Below are positions 37,109 to 52,100 of a stretch of 64,000 nucleotides of DNA, one piece after another. The notes below the pieces were generated by a model. It ran no database searches, had not been told where the DNA came from, and worked only from the letters and a program-made list of their open reading frames with translations. A program made the position numbers and the translations under genes. Position 1 is the stretch's first letter, and each line of letters opens with the position of its first letter. This DNA is from Odontesthes bonariensis (Eukaryota; Chordata; Actinopteri; Atheriniformes; Atherinopsidae), in assembly GCF_027942865.1 (NCBI RefSeq), contig NC_134527.1, positions 4,380,976-4,444,975 of the forward strand, written 5' to 3'.

Positions 37109-40100
37109 ATGGCCCCGTCCAGCAGCTGGATCCTGCTGCTGCAGCTCCTGAGCTGCATCTCAGCCGGTCTGGCCTGTCACTGCGACAGATACTCGTGGAC
37201 CCCCTGGTCCACCTGCTCGAGGACCTGCAACCACGGTACTCAGAACAGGCAAAGGTAAGGCTTTGCACGCGCATCAGTACTACATGTGAGGCAAGGCAAG
37301 GCAATTCAAAGTGCTTTACAGCTACATAAAATCACAAGAAGGCAATAAAATCATTCCAAAAAACATAAAAATAATCATTAATTCATCAGATTAAAAGCAC
37401 AGAGTGCAGATGAAACACTTTCAGGTGTCATATGCACAGCTAAACAGAACAGTTTTCAGCCTGGATTTAAACATTGTCAGAGTTGAGGCCTGTCTCACAT
37501 CTTCTGGAAGACTGTTCCAGATGTTAGGGGCATAAAACTGAAACGCAGCCTCAGCACTGGAAAAAATGCCCCTCCAAAAATAAGTAAGAAAAACAACAAA
37601 TACGAGACGTTTTTGCTTGAAATGAGCAAAAAAAATCTGCCAATGGAACTAGTGAAAATCGGCTTGTCAAGATTTCTTGAAATAAGATGTGATATTTAGG
37701 ACTTTTGAGATAAAAGTGATCTTGAAATTAGCTTAAAAACCTCTTCAAATGTCAAAAAAAGCTTGTTTCATATGAAATCCGACTCAAAACAATTTGTTTT
37801 CAAGACTTTTCCAGATGTATTGTCTTCAAACAAGTCCCTATATCTGGCAGAAATGGTACTTGTTAGGCAGTTGTGTCTTATATTAAGTGTAATGAGATAT
37901 TTTGACAAGAAATGAGACAAATATACTTGGTAAGACTTAGATTTTTTCCAGTGAGCTTGTTTAGTCCTGACTCTGGGCACCAGCAGGAGACCCCTCCCTG
38001 AGATTTTCAGAGCCCCAGTTGGTTCATGTGGCTCTAACATGTCAGAGATGTGCTTTGGTGCTACACCATGAAGACCAGAGCTGTTTTAAAGTCTATTCTC
38101 TGAGCGACAGGAAGCCAGTGCAGAAACCTGAGCACTGGACTAATATGGTCGTATTTCCTGGTTCTTGTCAGGACTCGAGCAGCAGCGTTCTGGATGTACT
38201 GCAGCTGTCTTACAGCCCGTTTAGAGAGCCCAGTGAGCAGGCCGTTACAGCAGTCTAACCTGCTGGAGACAAACGCATGGATCAGTCTTTAGAAGTCTGG
38301 TTTAGACACTATTCCTTTAATTCTGGTGATGTTTTTTAGATGGTAAAAAGCTGCTGATGTTACTGATTACCCCGAGATTTCTAACCTGATAGTTAGGTTT
38401 TAGAGAGAGAGTCTCAAGGTGACTGATAACACTTTCTCTTTGTTTCTGTGGGCCACAGACAATGATTTCCGTTTTGTTTGAGTTCAGCAGGAGGAAATTG
38501 TTTTGCATCCACACACTGATCTGTTCGATGCAGCGACACAATGTATCTACAGGCCCGTGTTCTCCTGCCGTCAGTGACACGTAGATCTGAGTGTCATCTG
38601 CATAGTTGTGGAAGGACACATTATAGCTGCGTATTAGCTGGCCTAGTGGAAGCATGTACAGATTGAACAACAGGGGTCCCAGGATTGACCCCTGAGGAAC
38701 CCCACAGGTCATAGCCATTTGGTCTGACACACAGTAACCGATTTCAACAAAATATTTCCTGTCCTCCCGATAGATAAAGCACGACCAGAGATTCCCCACC
38801 AGTCTTCTAACCTCTGTAATAAGATGTATACATGTACACAATGTATCTACAGTGCAAGTACTGGTGAGATGTGTTAGCAATGCTGTACTGAGTAATCATC
38901 TTTTCTCTGCTAATTTAATCAGTTTCACCAAAAGCCTAATGCAGCAGCTCATGCATCCAAAAGAGATTTCTATATCTTTTCAACAGGGTCATTACCTATG
39001 ATGACTATTACTGGAAGAGCAGCTGCCAACAGATGTGTGTGAATCATGACACCAGAGCATGCAATGAGCACGCATGTCCGATAAACTGCCTTCTGACAGA
39101 CTTTGGCCCGTGGTCCGACTGCTCGCCCTGCGCCAAGAAACAGGCAAGGACGACACAATCTTTGTTTTCATCTCCATGTTTTGTGCAAAGCTCACATGTT
39201 CCATTCAGGTTTTTGCTGTCAGGTGCATGCAGACTCAAAAACTGTCACTTCTTGTTGCGAAGACCCCGTTGTCCGTGAACGAAGGAAGTGGATGAACAGA
39301 TCACAGTCAGAAAATCTTAGAGAATACCAGGAAGATTGCAAAAAGCCAGGAAAGTTCACTTCAAAGGGGAAGATACCGCACACTCTTGTCCATCATGCTG
39401 AATTTATTGTACAAACAACGTTTCGGCCAGTGTGGCCTTTCTTAAGTTTTCTCAAGTAAACTCTGATCTTCCACCATTGACTTCGCCCCCTAAGTCTGTC
39501 TTAACTCCTATTCCGGATGGCAACCGTAAATGTGGCTCCTGTGTGCAATGCAGTTATACTTATAAATGTACTTCATTTAAACATCCACATACAGGTAAAA
39601 GTATTCCAATTAAGGGCATTATCACATGTAACACAAAGTCTGTTATTCATCTGATTACGTGCCCATGTGGAAAGTCATATGTTGGTAAAACTAGTAGGGA
39701 GTTAAAAGTACGCATTGCGGAGCATCGCAGCACTATTCGCTGTAAAAACCTTAACTATCCAGTTACAGCGCATTTTGTGGAAGCTGGTCATTCGGTTTCT
39801 GTGCTAAAATATATAGGCATTGAAAAGGTATCTCTACCTAGACGGGGTGGTAACCTTGAACGTCTACTATCTCAGAGAGAAAATTATTATATTCATTCCC
39901 TTAGGACACTAATTCCTTTTGGTTTAAATGTGGAATTTGAACTTAAATGTTTTCTGTAACTAGACTCATGATTTAAACATTGCAAGTATTGTCTTTATAT
40001 TATTTTGTCTTCCCACCATGGGACTATATTGTATATAGACCACTTGGTATTTGGATCTTTTGCACTCACAGGGGCTGGTGTATCATTATATTTATGTTTT

Positions 40101-43100
40101 TCTTTTTTCTTTCAATACTTATAAATTGTCTAAACCTATTACCTGTCCTTTTGACACTATTTGCCAATGTAAACATATGTGATTGATTAATGTGTGACGA
40201 GACTCCACTTTGATTGGCAGGTGTCATGGGACTAATTAACTGATTGTTGTCAACCAATCACATAGTAGAGGATAATTTATAAGAGGTGTTTTCACTTTGC
40301 TTGTGTAAAAACTTGAGAAAGGCCACACTGGCCGAAACGTTGTTTGTACAATAAATTCAGCATGATGGACAAGAGTGTGCGGTATCTTCTCCTTTGAAGT
40401 GAACTAGTACCCGCTACCTGCACCTCGAAACTTCTGGTGTGCATTGGTTTCTTCCTCCTAAAAAAGCCAGGAAAGAACAGGAAACAAGGACATTTGTGTG
40501 ATGAGGAGAAGCAATGATGAACTTAGCCTGCAAGTGAGCAACATCTCCTGTTATAAACCAGGACAACACATGGTTGCGTTGTTCCAGCCGCGTCCCGTCT
40601 CTCAACCTGCAAAAAATGCATCCTGGCAGAAATTCTAACTCAGATTAGCTCCTTCAGTTCAGAAAAGAGAGTAACGCCCGACCTGCAAGGCACAAACTAA
40701 TTCACTGGGATGAAAGCTGTAAGACTTTTCATGTCTTTCCGGTAGGGCTGGGCGAGTTAACTCATTATTGTCGCGTTAACTTATTAAATTATTTGACGCC
40801 GATAAATATTTTATCGCGCATTAACGCAGGTTTTTAAAAAAATAATAATTTAATTAATTTATTATTATTATTTTTGAGGGCTTTTGTGCCTAATGGATAG
40901 GAAAGTTCAGAGAGACAGGAAGCAGGGGTCAGAGAGAGGGGGAACGACACGCAGCAGAGGGGGAACGACACGCAGTCCTGGTTCAAGTCCAACGCGGGAC
41001 TTGAACCGGGGCCAGTTACAGCGAGGACTATGGCCTCTGTACATGGGGCGCCTGCTCAACCCACTACGCCACGGACCACCCCTGTTTTATTATTTATTTT
41101 ATTTTGTAAAAATCTGTTGCTCATAGGCTTTTATTTTGTAAAAGTCTGTTTTAATTCATAAGTTCTTCCAGCCCTATTTTCCGGAGTTCATTTCATGTCA
41201 CGCACATTGAGGGCGCTGCATGAGTAAATGCACATCTGAGTTTCTTTGATTCTAACCCCAGTTTTTCCAGGGTGTCCAGTTTCATTCGCCAGGTTCAGGT
41301 TAAAGAGTAGCAGGGGCGTGGCTAGATTCTAATGCCATTTAACTTAAGGACTCTCTCTTATCTTTTTGACATAGTTTCGTACCCGGTCCATTGAGAGACC
41401 CTCCCAGTTCGGTGGAGCAGCCTGCAGCGTGGAGCTGGCAGAGGAGCGGCCCTGTTATCCCGCCAAAGAGTGCAAGTTGCCAGCCATTGACTGCATGGAG
41501 AAATTCAAGTGTGGAAATGGTGAGTCCCGCTACTTTATGTTCCTATGTTCCTCCCTCCACCGAACGCAGACTTCGCCATGTGTTTTCATAATGCACAGAC
41601 ACCAACACACTTCTAAAAGAGGTTTCTCCTGCTGCAGGGCGCTGCATTAACGCCACACTGACATGCAACGAACAGAACGACTGTGGAGATAACTCCGATG
41701 AGAAGGACTGCAGGAGGACGACACCTGTATGCCCAGCTGACAAGGCAGTCGCCCCCGGGGCTGACCTGGTGGGAAATGGGTGAGCTAACGGTTAATACCC
41801 CCCCACTGAGTTCCCTTTCGCAATGTGCACGTATATCCAAGTATACGTTTAGAAAATGTTCACGCAACCCTCACTTTTCGCCTGGTTTGGAGGATGACGC
41901 CATCTAAAGTCAGACGTGAAGATGCAGACATCTTTTGTTTATTTACGTCATAAATTTTATCTGACCAAGAAGAAATGCCATTGAAATAAACTATCCCTTT
42001 TACGAGGGAGTGCTGGCAAAGACAGCAGCGCAGTTAACAGAAGAAAACCACACATACAGGCCACAACCAGGGTACATGTACAGTAATACCAGTAAATTCA
42101 TGCAACGGTGACCAAGAGGACAACCTCATGTCTTCCCCACTGTATCAAGGATATCTTGTGACACCCTTAAAGTCTTGTACTTAAAGGGATAGTTCGCCTC
42201 TTTTGACTTGAAGCTGTATGACATCCCATACTAGCAACATCATTTATGAACATGTTCTTACCCCCTGCTGCGTCCTGTGAGCAGAGTTCCAGCCTCGTTT
42301 TGGCGTTGATGAAAGTAGTTCCGGCTAGTTGGCTGGAGTTTAAAAAATAAAGCGTCTTGCTTCTCAAAACAATATGCGTTCAAAAGAGTAATACATTTGC
42401 ATCACAAAATCGTTCTCCAGGAAAAAGTCAGACCTCACAACGGCTTGGCCCTATTTTCTCTCCCTTCGTATCACTGCGTGCTGCCGACAGCCGCGCCTGT
42501 TTCACGGTGTTTGCTGCTCGGTCTTCACTTCGGTCTGCACTTCGGTCTACACAGCAGGCAGTGATACAAAGGGAGAGAAAATAGGGCCAAGCGATTGTGA
42601 GGTCTGACTTTTTCCTGGAAAACGACTTTGTGATGCAAATGTATTACTCTGTTGAACGTATATTGTTTTGAGAAGCAAGACACTTTATTTTTTTAAACCC
42701 CAGCCAACTAGCCGGACTACCTTCATCAACACCAAAACGAGGCTGGAACTCTGCTCACAGTACGCAGCAGAGGGTAAGAAGATGTTCATAAATGATGTTG
42801 CTGATATAGGATGTCATACAGCTTCATGTCAAAAGAGGCGAACTATCCCTTTAAGTTCAATAGAACCTAAACAGGATCTGACTCCACCTTGATGTGTTTG
42901 AAGGTTCGATGCTCTTGCAGAGGAGCCGAGGGGAGCAGTGCTCGACAACATGTTTATGGGAGGAACTTGCACCATCAGGAGGCCCCGAAACTTCAACACG
43001 TACTATCGCATTCCTCACAACATGGAGAGCTTTGAAATGAAGGTAGTCTTTGGTATCGTTGTCATGCTTTCATTGACGAGATGTTTTCACCGGCCGGAGA

Positions 43101-46100
43101 AACCATCAGCCGGTTATCACAGTCTTACATCCAATCTAACCAAATCGACCTTATATAGGAATGACCGAGGCATTACATTTCATTACATTACGGTCATTTT
43201 GCAGACGCTTTTAACCAAAGCGACTTACAATAAGTGCGTTCAACATCGGTAGGCAAAAGAACTTCAGGTCACAAGAAATCATAAGTATATTTCCTTCTAA
43301 TACCAAACAGCTAAGAGCAAAACTAGTGCTAGAGTAAGTGCGATAACCAACCAGCCTCTCACCAACTGCACACCAGTCACAGCGGGGTGGGGATGCAAAC
43401 CCTGGTTCGGGTAGGGGGTAATGAAAATATAGAGGGTGCCAGAGGTGGAGGAAACAATAAGTGCGTAAGGAACTAGGACGGCGCAGGTGCTGTCCTAAGA
43501 GGGCGGATCAGGGTAGTTTTTCTTGAAGAGGTGGGTTTTCAGCCTACGGTGAGATGGCTGATGTATCATGAATACATTTAACATTTCCTTTCTTCTGACT
43601 TTTATTTTTCTCATTTTTAGAACCAGAACAAATGAGGTCTGAAGGATTATAACAGTCAGAGAGTCAAGTCACAATTCATAATGCGTACAAAATAAGGAAG
43701 GCAGGAACGTTAAAAGAAATGATAAAAAGGCAGCTACAGTAACAGTCCCACTTTAACCCTACAACCCTGACCCCATTAAGCAGATCAAGTAAGTTATGTT
43801 GTTAAAACAAGCAGGAGTCTGCAAGCCTTGGGGATAATTCCACGGAATAAGGAAGTAAGTCGAGCCCCGAGTCTCAGAGATTGAACGGGCAAGTCCTTTT
43901 CAGAGTATGACCTGCCAAAACTCTCCAGCAAGAGTCCAGGGGTCCGTTTCACAAAGCAGGTTCAACAAACTCTGAGTCTGTTCCTGATCTCTGAGTTGAT
44001 CTACTCTGAGATAGAAAACCCTGAGTTTTCGGTTCCAGAAACGCTGATTTGAGTGAGTTTAATCAACTCTGAGTAGGTTCACCTTGAGTTTTGCATGGGC
44101 GCCACAACTTCAAAAAGCCAGCATCAATGGACCCCCGATTCGACGAGTCACCATGGCAACGGGGAAGAGGAAGGGCTACGTTTTTCACCAACCTCGAATT
44201 GGAAATCTTAATGCGCTCATACGGCGAGTTTCAATACGTTTTTAGAAATAAGTGCAACACCGCTGCAGCAGCAAAAGTGTAAGTTTAAATGCAGACCTTT
44301 GCAATCACAATAATATTACAGGGAAACTGCTTGAATGGTAGCCCATTCATTTATTTCATTTAGGTGCAATCTCGCGGGAGAGAAGCGCACTTGGCAGCAG
44401 TTTAAGATGAAATATAAAAACATTGTTCAAACAGGTGAGACCTTGGCATGGAGGCTCATTCTGATCATGTTTTACACTGTAAAATAAATATTAAGTGGCT
44501 ATTTGACTGTGCAGTTATTTTATTTCCAACATAATGCTGTTTTCACACACATAAACTATGTCTTCTCATCTATATCATGTTCTGTTAAATACTTAAGCCT
44601 ATTTAAACTAAAAGAGACTTCTACTGAGCCAACAGAAAGAAGGCAGATGCCCGTAAAACGGGTGGTGGCCACCACCTCTAACGGGAGGCCAGTGGCTGAG
44701 ACACGAGTGTCTTTATAAAACATAATAGGCCTATATATATCTTTTTTAAGCCTATTCATACAAATATTTATTTGTCTTTTATGTCTTTTTTTTCTTTTGT
44801 CCCAACACATTCTGATGGTGCCGCTCAAAAAGATAATTGTCTGTAAATGCAAAAACATCTATGCGCGGTCTGATAACCATCTCCGACGAATATTTATTTC
44901 TCTGCGCAGTAATGCTGCACCTTCATCCACGGGATCGTTGTCAAAAGGACATGTTCGTGAAAAAAGTCGCCTCCTACTGTGCCTAATGGACTTCTAGAAG
45001 TAGAAGAACTCGCTCTGCTGACTGACTGAATGAGGAAATCAAATGGCGTGTGTGGCTGAAAGAGGGCGGAGACAGAAAGAAACTCGAGGTTTCTTGAGGA
45101 AAACCTGGTCCCGACCAGGTTAGGTTCAGAGAGTCTGTTACTACGGTAACTGACCGAGAGGTTGAGTTACCTCTCTTTGTGAAACGGAAAACTCAGGGTT
45201 TCCCTCATTTCAGGGTTAATCTACTCAGAGTTTTCACTAAACCTGCTTCGTGAAACGGACCTCTGGAATCCTCTTTAAGAGTTTGGACTGAGGCAAGAAA
45301 GTAGAACACAATCAAATCAAATTGTTTTGTAGGAGACTTCTCCAAAGGAAAACTGTTTGGTGTGGGCTGTAATTCTGCTGATGCGTTTGTTGTTGTTTAG
45401 GTTGGCGAGCTGGAGGATTTCAGCACCGAGCCCCAGACGCTGCACAGCGAGCCCGTCGATCTGAAGACCAGTTCATCGTCTACCAACTACGGTCCAAAAC
45501 GAAACGACTTTCTCTTCATCCTCTTGTTCTTCCACAAATCATCTAGCTCAGGGATCACCTCTAACAAGGCTGCTTTCGAAGCCTCCAAGAAAAAGGTGGC
45601 CGATGCCGTCATCATTGATATATTTGCAGTGCCAAACATTTCAAATCAAAATCAAATCAAATTTATTTGCATAAAACATTTCATGTACAAAACAATTCAA
45701 AGTGCTTCACATAAAATAAAAGCATTGCAGCAGGGAGTGGAAGAAGCATTAAAAATACATAAAAGAATATGTATGAATATGTGAATTTAAAAACAAGCAA
45801 CAGTCCAGATAAGTTCAAAGATAGCGTGCAGATTTCATGCATAGACACATGAGAACAGAAATGTTTTTAACCTGGATTTAAAAATGTCTCCATTTGGTGA
45901 AAGTTTAATCTCCACTGGCAGTTTGTTCCACTTGTTTGCAGCATAACAGCTAAATGCTGCTTCTCCATGTTTAGTCTGGACTCTGGACTGGACCAGCTGA
46001 CCTGAGTCCTTGGATCTAAGAGCTCTGCTGGCTTTATATTCTCTGAACAGATCACAGATTGTAAACCATCAGCAGGCTTTTAAAATCTATTCTGTGACTG

Positions 46101-49100
46101 ACTGGAAGCCAGTGTAAAGATTTTAAAGCTGCTGTGATGTGTTCAGATCTCTTAGTCCGGGTTAAAACTCCAGCAGCAGCGTTCTGGATGAGCTGCAGAT
46201 GTTTAATGCTCTTTTTGGGAAGTCCAGTTAAAAGAGCGTTACAGTGATGGAGTCTGCTGGAGATGAATGCATGGAGGAGTTTCTCCTGGTCTGTTTTTGG
46301 GAGAGGAAACCTTTAATTCTGTTGATGAGGAGGATGATTTGAGGACGCCACAAAGATATATATACAAGCACAATCATGTACACATTTCTTTTCACATGCA
46401 CAGATTCTACTCGTTGCACCTGCAGTTTGGAGTCTCTTTAATTCTTGTTCTTTGCTTTGAAGGACTCCAAATTTTTCCGAGTGCATCAGATTCTTCCCGT
46501 GTCCACGTTCAAAGTGAGGGACACGGACGACCTCGTGCTTTCACTGCCCTTCCTGGAGTTCCTCCACGCTCTTCCCCTTCAGTACAACTATGCGCTCTAC
46601 AGGGAGATCTTCCAGCGCTTTGGGACGCACTACCAGAGCTTAGGGAGACTGGGAGGCCACTATGACCTGCTGTACCAGTACAGCAGAGAGGAGATGAAGA
46701 GTTCAGGTACGGCAGCTCAAAGCTTAAAGTTTGGTATAAAGATGGCAGAAAATATCTCTACCTGGAGTCCCTCAGCTCTTTTGTTTCTTGAATGCCGTGC
46801 ACTCTCCCCCCTCTGACAGGCGAAACCGAAGAGCACGTCTCAGGCTGCCTGAACCGTGACACCACCTTTACCGTCATCCTTTACTCTCAACACAGCAGCG
46901 TATCCCGATGCACCAACAACAAGATGACTGAGAAATATGAAGGTGCCATCAAAAGTCGTCCAGAAATAATGCACATTTCGGTGTTACTGCCTCTTTTGTC
47001 TAGTTATTACGTTCCTTTTGTCCAGGGTCTTACATCCAGGCATCAGAGAAGTCCTTCTCCATGGTAAAAGGAGGTCGATCCAGAGAGGCAGCGGCTCTGG
47101 CCTGGGAGAGACAGGGCGCTGCTCCGGACAAACTATCCTTCAAGAACTGGGCCAAGTCTGTGATCGACAACCCCGCTGTGGTCGATTATCAGGTAAACTT
47201 TGGAGTTCCCTGCGAAAAGCATCCAAAAAAACTAGGGCTGGGCAAGTTAACTCGTTAATTATTTAACGAATATTCGAATTCGAATAACGAATATTTAATA
47301 AATATTTTATCGCACATTAACGCGTTTTGGGGGGGGCTTTTGCGCCTTTAATGGATAGAAAAGTTCAGAGAGACAGGAAGCAGGGGGCAGAGAGAGGGGG
47401 AACAACATGCAGCAATCTATAGCCTATAGACTGTAGCACAAAACACACAACTGATAGCAGCAAGTCATTCAAGGAAACAGACAGTGGAGCGAGGCTTCTA
47501 CATAAAAACTACAGAAAGATGCTGATGTTAAAAGTGTGTTTGCACAACAAATGTTATGGCACTTTCATTCATATGGCAGCACATTTAAAATAAAACTAAA
47601 TGCTAAAAGCTATACACTACTTTTGGATTCATTTTTGAATGTTGCGTACAAATGCGATTAATCGTGATTAATCAGGGAAATCATGTGATTAATTAGATTA
47701 AACATTTTAATGGTTGCCCAGCCCTAAAAAAAACATCTTGAAAGCTGCTGTTACACCTCCGTCCGTTTGTGTTTGTCCAGCTGCTTCCCATCATAGATCT
47801 GGTGCGAGGAATCCCCTGCGCCGTCACCAAGAGGAGGCACCTGAGGAGGGCCATGCTGCAGTACCTGGAAGAGTTCGACACCTGCAAATGTGCCCCGTGT
47901 CCCAACAACGCCAAACCAGTTCTCTCTGGCACAGAGTGCAAGTGTGTTTGCCAGACTGGCACCTTCGGTACCAACTGTGAGAAACGGGCTCCTGACTACA
48001 CCTCAGGTACCTGCTGGTATAACTCGTGAGAACTGGGTGATCACAGGCGGTCCTGGCTAGATTTACGCCCTGGGTGAACTATCCCCCCCCAAAAAAAGAC
48101 TTACCCCGGCACCAACACAGCAACATATTATATTATTTGGATTATTTTATAATCTTAAATACAAAAAGGTACAAGAACTGAGAAAAAACACGATAAATAA
48201 ATTAAATACAGAATATAAATATCAATCACAAATCCTAAAATAACCTCAAAATCCTAAAAAATAACCGAAGAAAGCTAAAAAAAAATAGAATAAAGGCTAC
48301 TCTATGGAGCATAAAAAAATATTCCTGCAGTTATGCTAACAACAGAGCTCAGACTGTAGCAGCTGTTTTCACCCTGTCTACAGCTGGCATTCACATTAAT
48401 ATTGTTGTGTTGCAAACACAAACCAGACCAGGTTGCCTTTGGGTGAAATTAGCTGCATGACATGATGCCTCAATTCTAATTCTAGTTCAGCAAAACTGTA
48501 AATCAAATACAGTCGTGGCTAATAGCATCATATTAGCAAGAGGCTAACAGATAGCCTATAGCCTACGTCACTGATAGAAATCTGCATCCCTTTATCTTTT
48601 GCCCGTTTCTCCTCTTCTTCTCTTTCTAAACTGGGCACCTGATGGCTTCTTTGGTCTTTCACCATGATGATGATCCATGATGACTCCACATTATTACCTT
48701 TGCTTTTCCCATTAACGCCGTCCGTTCACCCGTCAACCAACCGGAGTCACGTGACATAAACATATCTACGTAGATTACTGCCCTGGGCGGTTGCCCACAT
48801 TGCCCATAGCAAAAACCGGCCCTGTGGGTGATAACCAGGAAAGGTAGTAGTCGTCAATCCACTGCTGGATTCTGTTTTATACTAAGAGGAAGCCACACGA
48901 GCTCGTCTCTGACAGAAAGGGAGTGGGGAGTCCATATGTGTCTACTCCTGAAAATATAAGAAGAGGAGTCTTAGGCAATAACAAACATGGACTCTTCAGC
49001 AACTAAAATCTTGTATCGAGCTTTTAGAGATTCCTCTAAAAAAAAAAAACAGCAACAGTTGGTATCCTTGGTTCCCTAGATGATTACAAATTGGCTTTGT

Positions 49101-52100
49101 TCAAAACCGCATACTACATACTTCCATAATGTATACTCATTAGACAGTATGCAGAGCATTTACCCACAATGCACTTCGCTCCTGCCCGAGCCGAAATCAG
49201 CCGGCCTGAAGCCGATTTCGCTTAAGCTCTAAATTCTGTAAACTTTAGCAACATTTGAAACATTTTCAGGTGAGGAAGTAGTCGTTTAGATCCCCAACGT
49301 GTGAAAACCCGACAAAATACCGGCTATTTACAATTTTGTTCCTACGAATTCGGCGCTACTAAAGCTAGCCACAGTGAGCTAACGCACTTCTGGTTATTTT
49401 CACAAAATAAAATACCCGTTGCCTTTTATCATAGGGAAAGCCATTACCATACAATTGGTGCTTTTGTTTTGAAAACAGGAAGTGAACCTACCCTCGTTGT
49501 AGCTAGCTTGAAACTGCCGTTTCGACAGGAAATGACGATCGGTGACGTCACGTTATGTTGCATCTTGGGTAGTTTGAGCATGAGTCGTAACCTCATGATG
49601 CATACCCAACATTTTGGAGAATCTAGTATGCATCCGGGAACTTCTCGCTTACTCAAACTGGCATACTAACTCAAAACGTTAGTACGAGTAGTAGGAGAAG
49701 TATCCGGTTTCGAACACAGCCCTTGTCTTTAAAAGGGTAGCTTATGTAGCACAATGGTGGCAACAGCTTACCTTCGTCCTTAGCCAGATAACACAGGACA
49801 CATGCTAATGATGCTAATGATGCTTATGATGTTTTGTTTCTCAGAAACGGTGTGATTTCATTCATTTAAGTCCAGTGAAATGATGGAAGTGATACTCAGT
49901 CACTGTCCTGCCGCATTAGTACGACCCTCTGGATCCCACAGACTGTCTTCAGCTCTATTAGTGGTTCACTGTGAACTCTGCGGCCTGTATAAGCTCAGAC
50001 TTTACCAGCTACTAACTCTGACCAGGTTCGGTAATGCTTATTCTGAAAATGTGTCATTTCCACAGAGGTGGTGGATGGTTACTGGAGCTGTTGGGGGTCA
50101 TGGAGCAAGTGTGGAGCCTTTATGAGGAGACATCGGACGAGGCAGTGCGACAACCCTGCCCCCCTTAAAGGAGGCCAAACCTGCGATGGACCGGGCAAAC
50201 AAGAGGAGCCGTGTCACGTCTCCCTTTTTGAAAAGTAGGATGAAAATAGACCATTCATGCGTGTTCATTTGGGGGAAACAAGTCGGTTTAACGTCCGGTT
50301 CCTTTGTCCTCTGTCCTCTGCAGACAAGAGTCCTGTGACAATGATGACGACTTCACTGTAGGCTGGAAGGATGAGCTGCCTCCTGGTGTGCAGGGCTGTC
50401 TGAGGCCAAAGAGGCCTTCCAACAGCTTCCTCAGGGTAAAATCGTACTGCAAACGACAAAAAAACTAATGTCTACTGTTGGTATTTTAATGAAATTTAAT
50501 GCGGAAGCATATTACAGTCATGATAACAAATGTTAACTGTGCAAAAGGGCTTGAATACGGAAGCCCTAAATGGCCAAAGATACATACATTTTATTCCATC
50601 CGTTTTCTCATGATAACGAGACAATTTTCCTCCATTTTCTCATGATAACGAGATAATTTTCCTCCATTTTCTCAAGATAACAAGATAATTATGTCGTTAT
50701 CTCGAGAAAACGATCATTGTTTTGTCATCCTTCATTTTTTCAATGAAAGGGGGGTAAAAATGTGTACACCTTTGCCAGAAATACATATGAACACATATAA
50801 ACAGGGGCGGACCGGGGAGAAAAAGTGTCCTCAAAAACCATCGGTAAATTAACTCGTTATCTCGAGAAAACGATCATTGCTCTCGGTTTCCATACTTGAA
50901 TGATTCATAGGTCAGAAAAAAATCCTCAAAAGATGCTCAGGAACTAGGGCATGGCTGAAAAAGAGTGAAAAAATAGTCAGTGTCCGAATGAAAATGTTAA
51001 AAGAACAAGCGTCAGAGACCACTTTGAAAGGTCACAGGAAAGACTGGTATTTAAAGTTAATAATGATTTCAAGGGTGCATATTTGGATCTTTTGCCCTTT
51101 TCCCCTCCACCAGAAAGCGAAGCCTTATTACAGCTTTGGTGAGGACGAGGAGTTCCAGTGCTTCACTGGCTTTGACCTCGAGGGTTTCCAGTTCATTAAC
51201 TGTCTCCCTGACGGAACATGGAGTGAGCCGACAGGAGAATGCACCAGTAAGTCACCAGATGTGCAATCCTTAAACTTAGTCTGCAACTATGTGTTTTGAT
51301 TATCTCGTTGATTTCTGACCTGGTCTCCTTTAACCTTCAGGGAAGTTTTGCGCTCCTCCAAAGATTCCTGATGACATGACGCTGTTCAACGCCAAAGACA
51401 TTTACAAAGTGGGTGATGCTGTGGGTTTGAACTGCAAAGCACATGGCCTAATTCCAGCGCCGCCAGGCTTTTACACCTGCAACAAGCTTCTCGCCTGGGA
51501 GCCTCCATTACCCGCTGACCTGCGCTGCACTGATGGTACGGTAGCCCTGTGGAGAAAACGAGTTCTACAATTTTTCACTTTTTGAATTTGGCAATTACTT
51601 ACATGTACGATGATCTCTTCAGAGAAAGTTAGAAGCGGCAGAATGTCGACTGTTTTCGGGTTATCCGACATGCTTCAATCTGGAGCTCAACCTCCTCCCC
51701 CGTGCGTGTATACCGCGACAAGGACATTAGCCCGATTGAATTCAGTTCAGTTGAAGTCGATATTACTTTATTAATCCCCAAAGGGAAATTGTGTTGCCGC
51801 AGTATTTATTATTCTCAAAGATGTGCTATTGTTATAGATAGATAAAGTAAAATAGAAATCAGCCGAAGGGAAGCGGAGCGGGAGGTGTGGTAGAAATCTT
51901 CACCATCGGTGGGTTTGGGGTGTTGTTTTTGTAGTTAGCTTAGCAACAACTTAGCCGTTGAGTTTAAATGCGGCGTCGGCAGGTATCACAGGTGAACTCT
52001 CCCAGCAGACAGCAGGGACGGGAACTCACAGCCAACAGGTCAACATCTGGGATGCAGATGCTCGTTTTCAGTGACGTGTCCAGGATTCCACCGTCTGTTG

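Noticed and set aside
45524-45784. 86-aa ORF read as a separate gene.
   Set aside because: Its first part is c6 exon 6; the rest is intron and LINE tail.
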